Positions 44,210-58,060 of a stretch of 64,000 bases of DNA are shown piece after piece (position 1 is the first letter of the stretch; each line of letters begins with the position of its first letter). A model generated the notes under the pieces. It searched no databases, was not told the DNA's origin, and worked only from the letters and a program-made list of their open reading frames with translations. Location: contig NC_019863.2 of assembly GCF_002234675.1 (NCBI RefSeq), forward strand, positions 4,082,609 to 4,146,608. Direction: 5' to 3'. This stretch comes from Oryzias latipes. Its lineage: Eukaryota > Chordata > Actinopteri > Beloniformes > Adrianichthyidae. The translations under genes and the position numbers were made by a program.

Positions 44210-47200
44210 ATGATGGCTGCTTCCTTGGTGCGATGGCTGAAGAAATTGTATATTTTTTTCTTAATATGCCCTTTATGTGTCCCAGCTTTTTTAAATATAG
44301 AGGAGCTGAATGAAATGAAGTATGGCATTCAGATTCTTCCGGATCCCGTTATCTTGGGCCAGGTGAGTGGGCTGTTATTGACGAGCCTGCTAGCTAAGCT
44401 AGAATGTTTGCTAGCTAGCTGGGGCTAAAATGTCGTTATTGAAATGCAGGTTCGACTTCACCTTGAGTTATTTTTATTTATTTTGTCTTTGGTCATTTAA
44501 AGATGAGTTTTTTTACGTTGATTTTGTTCTTCAGTGACATACAAAGTAATGTTACAGAATAATGTAGACAGCTGTCACTACATACAAATATCAGTCTCCA
44601 GACCAGACCTCTATATTCTCTTTCGTGTTTCTTTGAATGTATTTTTGGGGACATTTCGGCTAATTATCAAACACAAGTTGTTAAAAATGTTTCCATAAAC
44701 GGTCTCTGTCTCTGTCGTGTGTTTAGACTAAGACTGAGGAGGTCATGATGGTGTCCAGTAAGTATAAGCAGCTCTATGAGTGCCGCCTCCCAGTCCAGGC
44801 TGTGCGGTTTCATCAAGATCCAGCTTCTGAGCCGGACTCCCAGGGATACACCGGGCCAGATATCCCGGATCTGCTCAAGCCCATGCACCAGGCTCCATGT
44901 CTACTGAAGGTGAAGTCTGTTGTTGTTTATGGAAATAGTCTTCCTTGTTGCCTCTTACTTCCATTGAAACTTTGGAAATCCAAAGCGAAGTTGATGGCTT
45001 CCTCTCAGACTGACTTCTTTGGCCGATGCTGACGTGTTGTTTGTGCACAACAGTGTACAGAGGTTCTGTAACCCTGCCAGAGTTTGTACCCCTATGTATA
45101 TGAGACTGTTCAAATATTTTAGACAATATTTATTTATTCCTTGTCTGTTGGCAAATGCATCCACAACTAATGTGTTTCTTATTCTAAATTAGCCAAACAA
45201 AGCTCTGATTTAAAGCTGTCGTTTAACAGGTGAAAAGAAAAATCAATCAATCATTGCAAGCATGAAAGAAAAAGCCTCAGCAGCCCCAGAATGAAACACA
45301 TTGTGGACATCCACCTCCTTTTTACACTTTCTGGCAGAAATAACCACTTTGGCAGAGTGTTGTGTTCTAGACGCTTGGGGGGGGTAGTTGTAAGTCTGAT
45401 CTATCTCGGTAACCCAACACTCATATATTCATTCTGTTTTTTATGCCATTTTATGTAACCTACTCGTTTACCATCTCCTCCATTCTGCAACCAACATGCA
45501 ACAACAAAAATACCAACATTTATTTCCATGTATTCCTTAAGTTTTTTTGGTTTATGTCAGCCTCACCTTAGCACAGCATCATAATAATCTCTCCCTCTCT
45601 GTCTCTCTCTCTTTCGTGTTTTTTGGTAGTCATAATGCCTGCTTTTAAAATATAGAATATATCCAAATTAAACAAAGCATTATATGATAAATATTGAATC
45701 TTGATTTAATAAGATGCTGTTTCTTTCTTCTCTCATGCAGACAAAAGACTGGTGGACGTATGAGTTTTGTTATAGTAAACACATTCGACAATACCATCTT
45801 GACGGTGACTCAGTCTTTCTCATTAAATTCCTCACATTTTTATTTAACTTGATGTTTTTTGACTTGAAGTCTTCTATCCACAGACTCAGAAATTAAAGGG
45901 GATGTTCTCATTTTGGGCTATTATGACTCTGAGTTTGACTGGAACAACGAAACGGCAAAGGTAACATGAAAAATATGTTTTTCACTGCAAAACAGGAACC
46001 AGATAAAAGTTTAGTTTTGTAGCCACCCAGATGCATTTTTTAATAGTGTTTAAATCAAAACCACAACATTCAAATCATATAAAACATTTTTTTAAAAAGG
46101 GCATGTTTACGTAGACTTGCCACTTTTTAGAACCCAAGGTGATGTAGTCTGACACCACAGCCCTAAGATAATGCCATGTGGCTTTATGTTGCATGTGCTG
46201 GGAATTTAAATTGAATTAACTTATCTTTTATTTAAAGTTGCAGAGTGGAGCACACTTAAAATTAGATCTTAATTAAAAAGAACGCATCAATGAAGAAGAA
46301 ACTACAACCAGAAAAAAAGAGCAATTGTCTGCATTGCATCAGAAAAAATAAAAGGAAAAAGACCTACAGACTGTGCACTTTACACCAGGATGATGGATAC
46401 TATGGTTCCATAGTGGCAGTAAACATTTGCAGAGAGACTAAAGTACATTATATTGTTTTATTGCATAAACCATAACGGGGTTTCTGCTTTAAGCTAACAG
46501 GAAGTATGTATATTGTTTCAGAATGTCATAAAGAAAAGTTGGAGGACTTAACCCTTTCTTTATCTACCAGGCCTCCAAACAGCACAAACTGAGGCGACAC
46601 CACAGTCAGACCTATGTCAACGGCTCCAAATGTGACCTGAATGGAAACCCAAGAGAGGCTGAAGTTCGGGTGAGACATTTCAACAGAGCCTTTTTCATGT
46701 GTGTTGAGTTTTTACCTTTGTATCTAAGGCTGCATTTTACTGTCTAAACAGCAGACATAGCTGAGTACGAAGCCCTTTTTTTAATGCCGGACTTATGAGG
46801 ATCCAAAGTGGTTGTATTGGAGTTCTGAAGTGCACAGAAAAGACGGAGCAGCAGTTCATGAATGCCACAGGGTTACATATGCTGTGATCGAAAAGGCAAA
46901 GCTGTTACTAGAAAACTGATTGAGGCTCCATTTAGGGCCTGAATTACTATAAAACTGTGCATTCAAAAAGACTGAGTCTGTTAAAGGGGCAACATAGTTT
47001 GTTGATTCTTATGCAAAATGGGCATTTTTGGAGGAACATGCAGAAAAACTGGAGTTAAAGCAAACCGATGCAGGGGGGCAAAAAGTATCGTATATCAAAT
47101 GTAAAACAGGGTGGTGGCAGATGGTTGACGCACAGCTAAACTGGAGGGAATTTGGCTGCAGTCACTGTTTTATCAAAAGATAGCAGAGAGCATCTTTTAT

Positions 47201-50200
47201 CCTCTTGTCAACACTTGGGAAACGCCAAAGAGAAAGATAATGGAGACATACCGTATTTTCCGGACTATAAGTCGCCCTTTTTTTCATAGTTTGGCAAGGG
47301 GTGCGACTTATACTCCGCAGGGACTTATATTAGAAATAAATTGAAATAAATACATTGTTAACCCTCCTGTTATGTTCATTTGTGAGGAACAGAGATGATG
47401 TTCCTGGTTCAATTTGATGTATGAGGTATGTTAAGTGTTAATAGTATGTTAAGTGACTCAGAGAATCAGCAAACTTTTTTTACAGTAAGATCTTGAAGGC
47501 TAAAAACATAATATTCTATTTTCCAATGATTTCATAGATTCAGAAATGCAATAAAAATGACAACTGTTTCTACAAATACAGGATGAAAACAGAGTATTAG
47601 TTAGCCAATGATGCTTCATGAAAAGAATAAATAAATAGGTTTGAGAAAGAATTACTGTGAAATTATGAGATAAACAGTCTGCTATGATTGTGTCATTTGA
47701 GGTTGTGGAAATTATTAGTTCTTGGTCTCAGAATTTGTCAAATAAAATTCCCGTCAAAATGCGACTTATCTGTGTTTTTTTCTACTTTATAATGCATTTT
47801 TGGGCTGGTGCGACTTATACTCCAGAGCGACTTATAGTCCGGAAAATACGGTAAGCTATTGCTTCTGTTGAGCCCACCTTATAGCTCAGACTGTGTTCAG
47901 GGTCTGCAAACAGTTTCATGTGCAGAAGCAGCAGCCCATGCTTTGAGTTCCATTGTAATTGGACAATCTGTAGTGCGTGCTAAGTATTATTTCCATGTAA
48001 TTGTTTGTGCAATCCATTTGCACGTATCGGGATGTAAAAATTCACTTTTCCTTAAGAGTGGGTTCAAAGCTCCATATCTGGGCCACAGTTTTGTGTTTTG
48101 ATTGGGGATTTAAAAAACTACAACAAAAACTTTTTGCTAATAATCAAGTAACAAGAAGAATCTTTTAGTTGGCTCATAGTAAGCCTGGTGTAATCTAAAA
48201 CAAAACAAAACAATAGATAATAAATCCTTCTTACTTTTAGCAGAACAATTGTTTGACTTTTTCAGCGATGGCTTTCTGGTACGCAGTAGAGATGCAACGA
48301 TTCACCTTCACCACGATTTGGTTCAGTGTATCATACAGCTGTGTTTTAATCCAAGAATCGTGGTCATCCCTACCTACTAATGGGTCCTTTAGTGTGCAGT
48401 GTCTGGCACATGAAACCATGCTTTCATTCCAAACCTTTATATGTGCCACATAACCCAATTTTGAACTTAAAAACTTAGATAATAAAAAAGGAGAAAATAA
48501 TGTCTATTCTAAAAGACTTATGATTTTTGTGATGTGGGCTTATTGTAGAGATTCTCTAAAGATTTACAGAAAATGTTGAAAAAACTATTTGTCGTCTGTG
48601 TTCTTAACTATGGAAGCACTTTGCGTTTAATGGAAAAAAAAGGAAAGAAACAGTGAATTTCATTCTCATATTTTTAGGAACTACAAACAGACTGGACACT
48701 AACCTCTCTGCTGATGAAAACCATAAGATGAGCTGCAATTTAAAGGTGTGAAGCTGCAGAGGCAGGCAGGGACCGTCAATAAAGTACACGCAAACATTAG
48801 TTTCTCAGTAACTATCCATAAATAATCCCCAAAATCATCTCAAAAAGTCATTACAGTATTGTTAAAATAAAATCCACAGAGACCTAGAATATTATTCCTC
48901 TTTCTCTCAGAGTGAACCAGCATGTTCCAATAATATCAGTTGTGGACGTTGACTCCTGATGTCCTCGCTTTAGGACAGCAACTGTTGTGGTCCTAAAGAA
49001 ATTAGAGGGAATTCTGAAGTTATTAGAGCAAAAAATCAGAAATAAATTGGTAAAGTTGACCACACCCACAACGTGAGCGTCCAGCTGGCCACACACAGAC
49101 TTTGGTGCTTTGTGCCACATATTGTCATCAGGATTGACTCACAGACAAAATTAAAACAGTTCATCCCGGTCAATAGGACAACGTCCAACATTTGTCTCTA
49201 ATGTTTGTGGATAAAGTCAGATGGAAGAACCAAACAGACAGGTGATGGCGACATGAGCACAGGAACAAAACGATTCATGTCTACGACACGGACACATTGT
49301 GGCTTTATTACGTTTAATTAGTTAAACGTAATGAAGCCACATTGTGTCAGTTTTCAGATGAGGTTGGAGCCCATTTGCCCGTTTGGAGTTCTTTGCAGTT
49401 GTAGTTCTTTAAAATATTAGAACAAAAATCACCTGTTTCTTTGTTTTTGGTGTTTTTTTTCTTGTTTTTAATGCATGAAAAAATCAGCAGTAAGATTGCC
49501 CGTTTATCTTTTTTAATTGAATGCAATGCTCTTCCATGCTAAACACACTTGGATATATCTGTACTGTTTTTTTTCAGTTTGTATGTGAGGAGGGCTCAGA
49601 TGACTACATCGCTCGCGTAGATGAGCCTCAGTCTTGTCGCTATGTGTTGACCATTCACACCAGTCGGACCTGTCAGCATCCGTACCTGCGGCCGCCATCC
49701 ACAGCCAAACCACAAGGCATCGTGTGCCAGCCGGCACTGAGTGCTCAACAGTACATGGACTACGTCAAGGCTCAAGTCTGTAAGTGGACCTTTGTCTTTG
49801 TTGGATTTCTCATTGAAGAATTGAACAAAAAGAGGATCTAGAACTTTTTTTCATTCATTGTTTAAACCTTTTTTTTTATTTTTCCGTCTCTCTGCTCCTT
49901 CATCTGATCGATCTTCGTCTGCTTTCCTAGCGGACACAAAGCGCAAAGTAGAGCAGATCTCTGAGGAGCTGAAAAGTCTGGATGAGATGTTAGCCGGCAA
50001 TGGCGGCGCAGCGGAAACGCTGGACGTGAAAGAGGAGGTTTCACCTGAACTCACCCATGACCCCAACCAGTCTGAAGAAAAAGGTTTGTGTTATAGTACG
50101 CGATTGTCATCAAATAACTGTAGAAAGTTTGCACCTACGTGTAACATTTTCTCTTAGGACACTTATGGACACGTGCGTTTGTTTTCTTACAGGTTCTGCT

Positions 50201-53200
50201 GATGGATCTGAGGCCTCGGAGTTTGACGAAACAGAGTTTTGGGAAGGAGTTAAAAAAACAGAAACCGCCCGGCAACAGGAATCAGAGGTGTTTTGATTTG
50301 AAATGGTTTATTTCAAGCAATCAAATAGGAATAATACAAAAAAACCAATACAATCATCAGTTATACATTCGTGCAATAACTAATCAAACTTTGGATAATT
50401 AGACGTATTAATAAATATTGTTTGAAAGGGAGTGGAAGGAAGTGAACTTCTATAATCCCACCCCTGTTCTACCGTAAGCATTTTATAACATGATTTATCA
50501 TTATCCGGTTCATTACTTTTATCAGACAGAATTAAGAATCTTTCAATATCAATAAAGCACATGACAAAGATGAATCACTTAAATTATTTTGTAAAAAATA
50601 ACTTCTAGAAATCAACATGGCAATGAAGTACCAGTATCCAAATATATGCAGATTATGTTACTTATAAAAGTCATTGATATGATTAAAAGATAATACTATA
50701 TCAGTAAAATAAACATAGCACTGATTCAGGAATTTTCATGGCAAAATTTGATCAAGTGTCAAAAGTTAAAAATGTGTGCAAAATTATGCTACATTAGGAA
50801 AAATCATGAATCAATTTATCAATTTTTTTGGAGCAAGTGAAGTAATATCATTAAAAGTCAATCAATTTAACCATTTTCAATAATTGATTACTCATTTGTT
50901 TTATTTTTATTTTTTGTATTTTTATTTATTAGTCAAATATGCATCAAATTACATCTTGAGATGACAAAAGCATACATTTAGTTGAGCATTGTGTAACTAC
51001 AATTCAGTTCAAAGTGTTATACAGTGTTCCCTTGTTATATCGCGATTCGTCTTTCATGGTCTTATTGTTTCCTTGATTTTGTTCAGTGGAATTTTGCATG
51101 CTGCTTCTATGGCTGTGTTCTGCGTCCTGATTGGCTGTTGTGTTTTAGTCTACTCCGTGCCGTGTCTCCTGTATAGAATGCGTTCAGTTTGTCAAATCTA
51201 CATGAAACCTTTGATCAAGATCTTTGCTTTCATCCAAACTGGACCTTTTTTCCTAGAAAGGTTTGACATTTCTGCGTTTAAACAGAGGAAACTGTTAATG
51301 TCTGTCTGAGAAAAGTGTAGTAAGTGTGCAGTGAGGAGTTTTATAGCCGTCAAACATCTGGAAGTCTGCTTTATGGATTTCATCTGTCATGGGTTGTTTA
51401 TGGAACATAACTCCTGCGATAAACGAGGGAACACTGGAATCTACATCATCCCTTACCTTACCACTTAGGAACTCTGACACTTTTAAGTCTGGAGAAAGAT
51501 GATGGATCAAAGTTTTTCCCTTCGGTTTGACTGTTTAGGCCACCTAAGGGTGTGGTTGTCCGTTTACCCGAGGCTTTCCCAACCTGAACATGATTCTTCC
51601 ATCCTGACAGGCAGAAGATGGCGATTATGTCTCACCAGCGGACAATGAAGTCATTGATGAAGACGGTGAAGGTACGTGTCCTTGTCACAGTAAATGAATC
51701 CTAATCATACCATGGTCCGGGTGAATACTCTATTCTGATTGGCTGCTGGGTGTACGTTAAAAAGTAATACACCACAGGACGTTCCGGTCACCTAGCTTAA
51801 ATTCTTTTTAACACTGCGCCGGCTCTTTAAAACAACCTTTTGCTTCATCATTTGGGCAAAAACAAGCTGTAAGAGGTGAACTTTCTCTCTGAACTGATGC
51901 TTTATTAGACCCATTGGAGAGATCAGCATATATAAATATATCGCTGAATCTTGAGTGCCGCAGTGGTGCGGCGCGACCTATTTGTTACGCCGCACCAAGT
52001 AACAAATAGTCTGCTTTTTGTGAGAAAAGTGATCCAAATTGGAAAAAAAACAGGAATTAAGGACTAAAAACTGGTTAATATTTATTACTTTTGTAAGTGA
52101 CCATGGTATAAGCGCGTTAAGGGGCCTTCGAAGTGTGCATTATCACTTTTTAACGCACTTTTCGAAAGCAACTGTCCTCCTTTCAGGCTTCCACGGCGTC
52201 TGCCTGATAGAGGCCATTTAGGACGACAGTCCTCTCTGTCAAACCATAATGTATGTTTATGTGTGTCACTTCATTTTAGTAGAAAAATTCAACTTCAAAA
52301 TCATCACAGACCCAGCTGATCTGATGAAGTTTGTCCAGCATCTCAAGGAAAGCAATAGGAAGGTTTGTACTAATTATTTAATATAGCGCCCCCCCCCCCC
52401 AACAAAGGTTTTTCTTAGAGTAGAGTTCTCTTTTGATCCTTGTAGATTGTGGAAAGTATTTTTCTTGTTTTGTAGAAAGCAGAAAACCAGGCTAAAAGTC
52501 TGGCAGAGAAACCGTCGACAAACGGTGCAACAGAGCAGCTCAGAGAAGAGGAGAAGGATGAAGATGAGCAGCTGCTGCAGGAGTTTGAGGATGAGGTGGC
52601 TGACCTGTCTGTGCCATCAGAGAAGATCGACGAGATCAAAGAAGAAATGCAGAAAGAGTTTGACAACATCATAAACGAGGTACAAGGACAAAACAGTTGA
52701 TGGAAAGATCATATCTAGTCTGGTTTATTTAAGAAACATGTCTAGTAATTGTACACTTTTTTTCACAAGTGGGCTCTGTCTGTCCTGTAGGCACAGCAGG
52801 AGTTGGAGACGGAGGGTCTGAAAGGGGAGTTTGATCGCACCCAGGCTACTCAGACACTGGAGACCACGCTGGATAAACTGCTGGATCACCTGGAGGAGAA
52901 AGACGCTCCGGAGCAGCAAGCCGTCCAAAGAGCCGGCGAAGCCACCGGAGGCGGCCCCCCCCACTCTCCCAAGCAGCCAGGTGAGCAGTCAGCCGGCCAG
53001 TCCAGCCAGAACCACTGCATGTCCATTTGCTTTGTGTCATCTCCTCACGCCGTCCATGAAGAGTCTATGTTTGGAACATCTGTCATCCCAGCAGAGACAC
53101 ACCTAGATTAAAAGGCAGTCTGTGCCATGGTGGTCTTTTCCTTTGCTGCCACTGATGTATACGTTTTGTGGGTGACTTTATGGTGAATAAGTTGAACCAA

Positions 53201-55496
53201 AAGTGAAATAACTGGAATCCGAACCATCGGATGACATCCCAGTCTCCATCCTGTGACCCTGATTGCAGGTTTGAGGTGAATTGTCTCTTTTGTCCCCCTT
53301 TGTCTTGTCACCCCAGACCAAGCAGCTGACGACCACGTTAAGATCAAAATTACTAAATATAAGACAGGCAGCAGCCTTGATGGGGAGTTCAAAGTTCAGG
53401 AGATGGGCGAAGGAGACCCGCAGTGGCAGCACATAAAGGACGTGGTTAAAGAACAGCTAGAGAAGGCAGGACTGAAAGCAGAAGGTATGAAGGAGGAGGA
53501 GGAGGAGGGCCAACGACTCTCAGGGGCTTTTCCATCTCTTTTCTCATCTTCAAACATACCACTTCATAAACCTTTAAGAAGTCATTTTTAAATGGTGAAA
53601 GGAAAAATGAAAGGTGTGTCACTCCATGTCTTTCTTTCTTTCTCATCCTCACTTTTGCCTTTTAACTTTAGAAAGTTTAAATTTGCTTCCAGAATCTTCG
53701 TGTTTAACCAACGCCTTCTCTCTCTCTCTCTTTCTCTGTCTCTCTTTTTCTCTTGAAGGTAAAATTGAGGTGAAGATCCTGACGCGGAAGAATGTAGAGG
53801 AGGCAGATGATCAGTGGTTGACAGAGGAAGATACAAAGTCCTTCAGGGAGCTGCTCATTAACCTTCTGGTAACTGCAAAACTGTCGTACTTGTACTACAA
53901 CATTTCTTCCCGGGTTTCGTCTCACACAGCTCCATGTGTTTGCTTAGTTTTCTGTTTGGACTGTAAGTTAAAACCTGTCCAAACTAGAAAGGTTAGAAAA
54001 CCAACACCAGTTGTGTTGAAATACTTAGACCGTTATCTTTGTGGTGTTCTGTCTGTTCTAAACACAAAGACAAGTCAGGTCTGCTGTATATAAATTGAAA
54101 GTGTTAGTTATGCAAATCGGCTGTAAGCAAATATTCCAGAAAAGACTGAGACGGCGTCGCCTTTTCTCCATTGAGTCATCTATTGAAGCTCTGTTAATTA
54201 ATTAATCAATTACAGTTGACTTTAAAAGAAAAATAATTCACTGTAGCAAAGGTTTACCTTTAATTTAGCTTTTGAGCAACTATTATTTCTTTTATTAAAA
54301 AATAAAACAGAAAGTGTCCTGTGATTGGATTAGAATAGTGATGGGAAATGTTTGTGATGGAGAGTTTCTGATTTGTCAGAGTTGAGTTTTGTGGACTTCG
54401 GATTTGTGGGATAGGTGGAAAATCTAAAAAAAAAAAAAAAAACTAAACCCAAAAGGTTTTCCTTTTCTGTTGCATTTTTCAGGTGTTTTACTCTGATCCC
54501 CTTATGTAGAAACATTCCCAGTGGTCTTTTCTTTATGATTATGGCGTTTTTAGCCGAAATAAAACAACTTTTTTAATCACATTCACCTCTGAGTTGTGAG
54601 CAGGGATGGTTGGCACAGACTAACCCCTCCCCACTGTTGCTGTGAAGTCTGTTTACATGCTCTCCAGCTAGCTTACAGCCCCTCACACCCACAACCCAAC
54701 ATTAACAGTGCAACAAAAGTGGAGCAATGGAGGAGCTGTCCAGCCAGATTCCAGCTCAGACAGGGGAAAACAAAGACGTTCATGTTTCTATTGGTCTGAC
54801 AGTGGATGATCAGAATGGAGCGGAGCAGGAAGACTGTGTCTCGCTGATTGTAGTTTGTACAGAACAACTGATAGCTTTTTCAAGCAGCGTTTATTCATCT
54901 GCTCCTGAATCACAAATGATCAGAAATGCAACTTTGAGCTGAATTTTCTTTATGTATGTCCACATTCGTGAGAAAAATGCTGCTGTGAGCATGTTAAAAA
55001 CACACCCAAAAAATGCATTTTCATTGGAGTAGGTCTTTCAATCACCTCATATATGCGTCAACGGTGATTTTTTTTTTTTCTCAGATAATGGGGGGGGGGG
55101 GGGTGTTAAATATTCAAATGCGTCAGGATTAAAAAAGATTTGATCAAAGTATAACTTTTATTTTCATTAGAATGTACGGTTCTGCTTTAACAACGGCATC
55201 CACATCTGATCCCTGCTGGACGCTTTCACACACAGAGGAACACATTCAGCTTGGGATCCATGTTCATGCGAACAATTGTAGGTTTCTTCATATTGAACTC
55301 TGGCAGTGGTCATGTGACTCTGGATCTGTTGTCGTCCCCCCCCCCCCTCCCACAGACTGGAGGCACTGAGGAAGTTTACAAGGAACAAAAGAGGCAGCAG
55401 GAGTTGGAGAACAACTATCGGTTTGTGTGGGGAGAGAATCGGGAGGAATCTCAGTCCTCCAGCACATCATCGGACTCTGACGATATGGACGTATGA
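44210..55496 (+). CDS. os9: OS-9, ER-associated degradation lectin
   Basis: An ER-lumen lectin that reads trimmed mannose glycans on misfolded glycoproteins and hands them to the HRD1-SEL1L ubiquitin ligase. Exons: 44210-44362, 44727-44909, 45741-45804, 45884-45960, 46571-46669, 49578-49779, 49931-50083, 50193-50287, 51611-51671, 52280-52362, 52476-52679, 52791-52980, 53317-53484, 53759-53868, 55356-55496. All junctions are GT-AG and in phase: 660 codons (human about 667). The signal peptide is near residues 1-27 (LYIFFLICPLCVPAF), then LNIEELNEMKYGIQILP. The mannose-6-phosphate-receptor-homology domain runs from about 110: double Trp WW at 116-117 with RQYH, REAEVR at about 187-192, and DEPQSCRYVLTI. 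Acidic coiled regions and a conserved end (WLTEEDTKSFRELL, QQELENNYRFVWG) follow. ATG 44213 or 44183 could also start it. Poly-A signal 55730-55735. Confidence 0.96.
47251..47851. mobile_element. TA-flanked inverted-repeat element in os9 intron 5
   Basis: The ends are a perfect mirror over about 25 bp, CCGTATTTTCCGGACTATAA and TTATAGTCCGGAAAATACGG, flanked by TA on each side (47249-47250 and 47852-47853). GCGACTTATACTCC motifs are subterminal. The ends are clearly related to those of the elements at 1501-3029 and 3032-3695. No coding sequence. Confidence 0.88.
51022..51436. mobile_element. Inverted-repeat element with CAG...CTG ends in os9 intron 8
   Basis: It starts CAGTGTTCCCTTGTTATATCG and ends CGATAAACGAGGGAACACTG, an imperfect inverted repeat with the CAG/CTG termini common in hAT-like elements. 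The 8-bp flanks do not match, so the target duplication is lost or the family differs. Confidence 0.6.
51703..52112. mobile_element. Possible short inverted-repeat element in os9 intron 9
   Basis: TACCATGGTC near 51708 is mirrored by GACCATGGTA at about 52100. Between them are TGGCTGCTGGGTGTACGT and a local palindrome around GTGCGGCGCGACC. The termini are short, so the boundaries are uncertain. Confidence 0.35.
54517..55040 (+). repeat. Dispersed repeat family D, fullest copy
   Basis: About 0.5 kb in the last os9 intron. It starts near CCCAGTGGTCTTTTCTTTAT and ends CATTGGAGTAGGTCTTTCAA, whose mirror opens the 26372 copy. The middle contains CCAACATTAACAGTGCAACA and GACAGTGGATGATCAGAATG, shared with 20648-21760. 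The ORF at 54727-54942 is frame noise in a repeat. Confidence 0.65.
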
Positions 55497-55739
55497 GCTC
55501 ACGCCGTCACCGCCGCTCTTCTGCCGGTCCAGTCATCAGGAGCCCGACGGGGAGAACGTGAAGGTGTCATCACAAATGGGGAGAATCCTCCTGGTTGCTG
55601 CTGAATCGAGCCAATGATGACACTTTGCACATTCAGGAAGAGCGTGTGTGTCTTAAGACTGCAATAACCTGATGCCTTCAACAGGCGTCGTTCATGTGTT
55701 GCACAGTGTCTGCTGTTCTAGTGCAGTTAAATAAAGCTG

Positions 55740-57881
55740 TTATTTTCCCTTTCATGGGATTCTGTTTTCATAAATGAGGAAAATAGCAGGCTGATGCATC
55801 GTTAGACATTTTCTTGCTTCCCGTTCAGAGGTCGCCAACATGTTTGCCACAGCTGTCTGCAGTTTTGCCATCGATGATCTTTACTGTACAAGTGAGGGAC
55901 TCAGAAGAGGAGTTGGACTCAATAGAGCATGTGAGGTTGCACAGGAAGCTCCACTTAAATCTATTTTGCTATTTATATGATTTTTTTTTTTTCCTTTTAC
56001 CTAAAACAGCAGTGGAGCAGAACATTATAAACTAGTTGATTGACATTCCAGCTCTTGACGATTTTGGTTAAAAGTTTAAATTCACTTCAGACATGCTTTT
56101 ATTTGTGCACAAGATGAAAAGATTCAGGGAAAATGAAAGTCTTTTTTTGTTCCAATAAAAAAACGCTGGAAGGCCTATTTAAGTCTGTTTTGAACATGAA
56201 CATTTAATTGATTTAGCACAGAAAAACAAACCTGCAATGCTCATAAAACCCTTCAAACATGAACGTAAAGGGCTGATTTTGTACACGGCCACCTGGACTT
56301 CTGTATTTACATGAGTTTTAGCTCAGTATGTTCCTGAATCTTGTTTGTTTTTTATGTTTGCACTGCTTACATGATAATGAAGCTGTTTGAGTAAACGTGC
56401 TTACAATTTCTGCCTCTGTCCTTCATGGAAAACGCATTGACAGTAACTATGTTTACTATTTCATTTAGATTTAGCTCTTTATTATACAATGCACATGTAA
56501 AAACAGTGAGTTCTTTTTAAGCACAGCTAATTCTATTTTGATTATTTTTGTCATCCCAAACTGCAAAGAACATTACGCCATGGTAAAGACTACTGCATTA
56601 GTTGTCTGTAGTAAGATTCAGTGTTGGAACTCGGCTGTTCCAGCAAACAGCTGGGTTGTTCCAGCGACGATCTAGGAAGAAGGAAGGACGAGTGCAAACA
56701 TAAAGACTTTACTGGAAACCACACAGGTTTCATAAACTTAAAAATACACTTTACTTCTTATCTGTTCTTGTTTGTCTTATAAATATGATCTAGAAACAAT
56801 AAATTAGAGGTTATACTCAGTCAGATGACATCAGCAACAAATTCTGCTATTGAACCCCAGCTTTTATTAAAATTGGAGTAGCACCAGAATCACAGGCGAA
56901 TCACCACTTAAACTGTGTTATTTAGTTATTTATTTTAAACATAAAAACAATAGATAAATCATATACACTCGCCGACAAAAATAGTCAATCGATTTCATTT
57001 TATGAATGAAAAGAAGAAAAAAAGACTCAATTTAACAGAACTTAAGGAAAAAAAACATTTTAAAAAGGAGATGGGCAGAAGCTGAAGCTAAATAAATTTC
57101 TCTAGCTAAAATCCTTTTTAAACTTGTCACTAAGGACGTGAGAAACATCTGAAAACGTATCTCTGGTGCAGCAGACATCTCAGTTAGTTTGCAGATGAAA
57201 ACAATGCTGGTTTGGTCTCAGCTGTTAAGAACCTCTCCGTTCAAAATGCATTTGCATCATCTCAGGTTCTTGTTCCTAATATAAAGATCCCAAAAAAGTG
57301 GTTCAGGAGATGTGGTTAGAAAAGGATCAATGAAAAATATTAGTAATATGACAGAACTCTTGTAACACTTGGGTTATTTCTTCAATGCAATTTTTGGGGT
57401 TTTCATGTTGGGATATAAATCTGGGTTAAACTAACTTTATGGGTTATAGTGGTTTCATTTTAACCCACGTTTTTGTTTATTTTTCCTGCGTTCTTCCCCC
57501 TGAGTTAAATTACCCGGGAAAAAGTTGGTCCCTTTTAACCTCAGGCTGGGTCAAAAACAACCAACCTTGAGTCATTTCTAACTGGAGTTTTTGCTGTGAA
57601 GAAATGATGTTACACTTGGGATTCAGAATTACATTCCTAATTAGATTTTGGTTAGATATTTATTTAAAAAAAGAAAACAAAGAGTGAAAAACATTTTGGT
57701 TCAAAGTTGGAATTGTGTTTGTCTGAGTGGAAATCTTTATTTGAATAAAACATTTGTCTATAGGGAGGAAGGGTTGTACAAATAACAGGTTTAACAGGAT
57801 ATGTTAAGCCGCTAAGCAGGACCTGAAAAAACTGGAATTTCACCTGGACTCGTAAAACAGTCGGTGTTGTTGACACAAAGC
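55740..57881. other. os9 downstream flank, nothing recognised
   Basis: AT-rich, non-coding. It starts after the os9 poly-A signal. I see no exon-like segment, repeat signature or RNA gene. Confidence 0.45.
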
Positions 57882-58060
57882 TGCACAGTGGAGCAGTGGA
57901 TAGTGTTCTTGCCCCACAGCAAGAAGACCCCCAGATGAAGCCCCAGCTGGGGGACCCCACCATCTTCCTCCCACCATTCCAAAAACACGTTTCATAGGTA
58001 AATTAGGTATGCACGGGTTTGGGATCAGTGACCCTAAAGGGGAGAAAAATGGTTTATAAG
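57882..58060 (+). repeat. Worn copy of the SINE at 14118
   Basis: It reads AGCTGCACAGTGGAGCAGTG then TTGCCCCACAGCAAGAAGAC, matching the head of the 14118-14442 SINE. Further on are CCAAAAACACGTTTCATAGG and AGTGACCCTAAAGGGGAGAA from its middle and tail. Internally deleted; the B box is decayed. Confidence 0.6.

Noticed and set aside
48237..48458. 73-codon minus-strand ORF in os9 intron 5
   Set aside because: Short, flanked by AT-rich sequence and without any recognised domain; probably repeat debris.
54727..54942. 71-codon ORF starting MEELSSQIPAQTGENKD
   Set aside because: It lies in repeat family D, and other copies of the repeat do not keep the frame.
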